From: JAPXSY01 sp034003585
Lineage (GTDB): Bacteria; Verrucomicrobiota; Kiritimatiellia; RFP12; UBA1067
Reading direction: 5' to 3'
Length of the DNA stretch: 15,104 nucleotides
Assembly (NCBI GenBank): GCA_034003585.1
Contig: JAVEYH010000088.1
Coordinates: 1 to 15,104, forward strand
The notes under the pieces: model-generated
Seen by the model: the letters and a program-made list of their open reading frames with translations, nothing else
Database searches by the model: none
Told to the model about the DNA's origin: nothing
Part shown: in pieces, positions 13,941 through 15,104 of the stretch
Position numbering within the stretch: the stretch's first letter is position 1
Layout: every line of letters begins with the position of its first letter
Made by a program: the position numbers and the translations under genes

Positions 13941-15104
13941 TTAATTCTGCTCCGCCTGCGGCGGCTGGGGCGCCGCGGCGGCCGGCTGCGCCGCCGCCTC
14001 CGCACCCTGCTGCGACACCGGAGACGCCGCGCCGCCACCGCCCGAAAGCAGGGCCGACTCGCCGCTCATGCGCACCGCGCGGCCCGCGGGATCCACAAGC
14101 CGGGCCGTCACAAACACCAGCAGATTCCGCTTGTCCGACTCTTCCGAGCGGCTGCGGAAAAGGCGGCCGACATACGGCAGGTCGCCCAGGAACGGAATCT
14201 TGTCCTCCATCGTCTTGCGGGACTCGGTGATCAGCCCGCCCATCACCACCGTGGCGCCGTTGTACACCGAGAGCTGCGTCTGCACCGAACGCACGTGGAA
14301 GAAGGGCTGCTCCATGGGCAGGTCGATGTATTCGGTCTGCGCGACACTCGTGGCGGTGGGGTTCAGCCAGATACGCTCCTCAGCCGTGGGCGCGCGGTAC
14401 GTCGTCTTAGGCACCTTGGTGCCGTAGTTCTTCCAGACCGGCTCGGAGACCACCTGCGGGTTGAGCATCAGGTTGATCATCTGGCCCTCGGCCGAGACCT
14501 CCGGCACCACCTGCAGGATGATGCCCACCTCGCGCATCTCGAAGTTCTGCGGCTCCACGATCGCCAGCGGGTCCGACGAACCGCCCGCCGTGATGCTGCC
14601 CGAGGAACTCTGCTGTGAAATCTGCACCTCGTACTCGGTCGGATAGATGTACTCGGTCACCACCTTCATCACCGCCTCCTGGCCGGACTTGGTGACCACC
14701 TTGGGGGCCGAGAGCAGATCCGTGTCCGAACGCTGGCTCAGCATATGGAGAATCATCGAGAGGTCCGCGTTGCCCAGGAACGCATTGACCCGCATGAACT
14801 GGTCGTTGATGCTCTTGCCCTCGCCCGCGATCGGGTTGCCGCTCGTGCTCAGATAACGGTTGCCGATCCCGTACGTGTTGCCGTCGATCGCGTTGATCCC
14901 CATGTTGTGGTTGCCGGCATTCAACATCGTGTACTGGCCGGCGTTAAGCGTAGGGGCTTGGGCAACGTTCGCAAAGATGGGCGTCCCGTCGCCATTGTAC
15001 CCGATAATGGCGCCCAGGATCTTTTCGGTGCCCAGGGTCTGGTTGATCGCCTGATAGGGCTGATAGGCGTAAAGCTGATTACCTGCCGCATCAATCACAG
15101 GCTG
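13941..15104 (-). CDS. Type II / type IV pilus secretin (GspD/PilQ superfamily), C-terminal part; 5' end outside window
   Basis: The last 387 residues or so of an outer-membrane channel subunit; the frame is open at the right edge with no true start visible. The secretin domain runs from about RVNAFLGNADLSMILHMLSQ (~14740-14800) through LLSAPKVVTKSGQEA to the C-terminal signature. That signature includes VYNGATVVMGGLITE, KIPFLGDLPYVGRLFRS and NLLVFVTARLVDP (~14085-14265), which form the barrel and gate region. Secretins assemble into ~12-16-mers for pilus extrusion or protein export. Before the domain is an Asn/Gly-rich stretch (~14835-14950), and after it a tail rich in Ala, Pro and Gln (13941-14050). 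It resembles the Verrucomicrobia Amuc_1098-type pilus secretins (recollection, not verified). No other pilus gene is in the window. Confidence 0.9.
   Translation of the reverse strand, partial: QPVIDAAGNQLYAYQPYQAINQTLGTEKILGAIIGYNGDGTPIFANVAQAPTLNAGQYTMLNAGNHNMGINAIDGNTYGIGNRYLSTSGNPIAGEGKSINDQFMRVNAFLGNADLSMILHMLSQRSDTDLLSAPKVVTKSGQEAVMKVVTEYIYPTEYEVQISQQSSSGSITAGGSSDPLAIVEPQNFEMREVGIILQVVPEVSAEGQMINLMLNPQVVSEPVWKNYGTKVPKTTYRAPTAEERIWLNPTATSVAQTEYIDLPMEQPFFHVRSVQTQLSVYNGATVVMGGLITESRKTMEDKIPFLGDLPYVGRLFRSRSEESDKRNLLVFVTARLVDPAGRAVRMSGESALLSGGGGAASPVSQQGAEAAAQPAAAAPQPPQAEQN

Overview
The window is high-GC bacterial chromosome, mostly housekeeping genes with a smaller accessory stretch. Gene content points to the PVC group, most likely Verrucomicrobiota, Kiritimatiellota or Lentisphaerota. 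This is an inference from a secretin with a PVC pilus-like look, coaE beside rho with an Arg/Gly-rich Rho N-terminus, exported SGNH and DUF362 proteins, and GC-rich palindromic repeats between genes. No rRNA, tRNA or CRISPR was recognised.

Layout: (i) 1-232 is a gene tail, possibly an integrase-type transposase, followed by a degenerate CGATAG hexamer repeat. (ii) 233-1612 (minus) encodes a MOFRL-family glycerate 2-kinase whose last ~20 codons contain a perfect 15-bp palindrome. (iii) 1824-3665 (plus) is a two-gene unit: a leucine-rich-repeat lipoprotein and a KamA/EpmB-type radical SAM enzyme, 3 bp apart. (iv) 3998-7611 (plus) is a three-gene unit for exported or membrane proteins: an SGNH hydrolase, a Tat-exported DUF362 protein, and a membrane protein joining NapH-like and NapG-like halves with four cysteine clusters of [4Fe-4S] type. 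(v) 7954-11118 (minus) is the tig-clpP-clpX proteostasis operon. (vi) 11318-13640 (minus) is coaE-rho. (vii) 13941 to the right edge (minus) is the C-terminal part of a secretin (type IV pilus or type II secretion outer-membrane channel).

The most striking non-coding signal is a 68-bp element present twice in inverted orientation, at 3836-3903 and 7653-7720, bracketing the SGNH-DUF362-NapH/G unit. Each copy can fold into two perfect 9-bp hairpins closed by a short outer stem. The only two differences between the copies lie opposite each other in that outer stem (A:T versus G:C), so the fold is kept. A diverged relative lies at 13768-13826 between the secretin and coaE, which suggests a dispersed repeat family rather than simple transposon ends.

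Functionally, trigger factor, ClpP and ClpX cover nascent-chain folding and ATP-dependent proteolysis. CoaE makes coenzyme A and Rho terminates transcription. The bracketed cassette looks like an envelope redox module of unknown substrate and is the best candidate here for something not well described.
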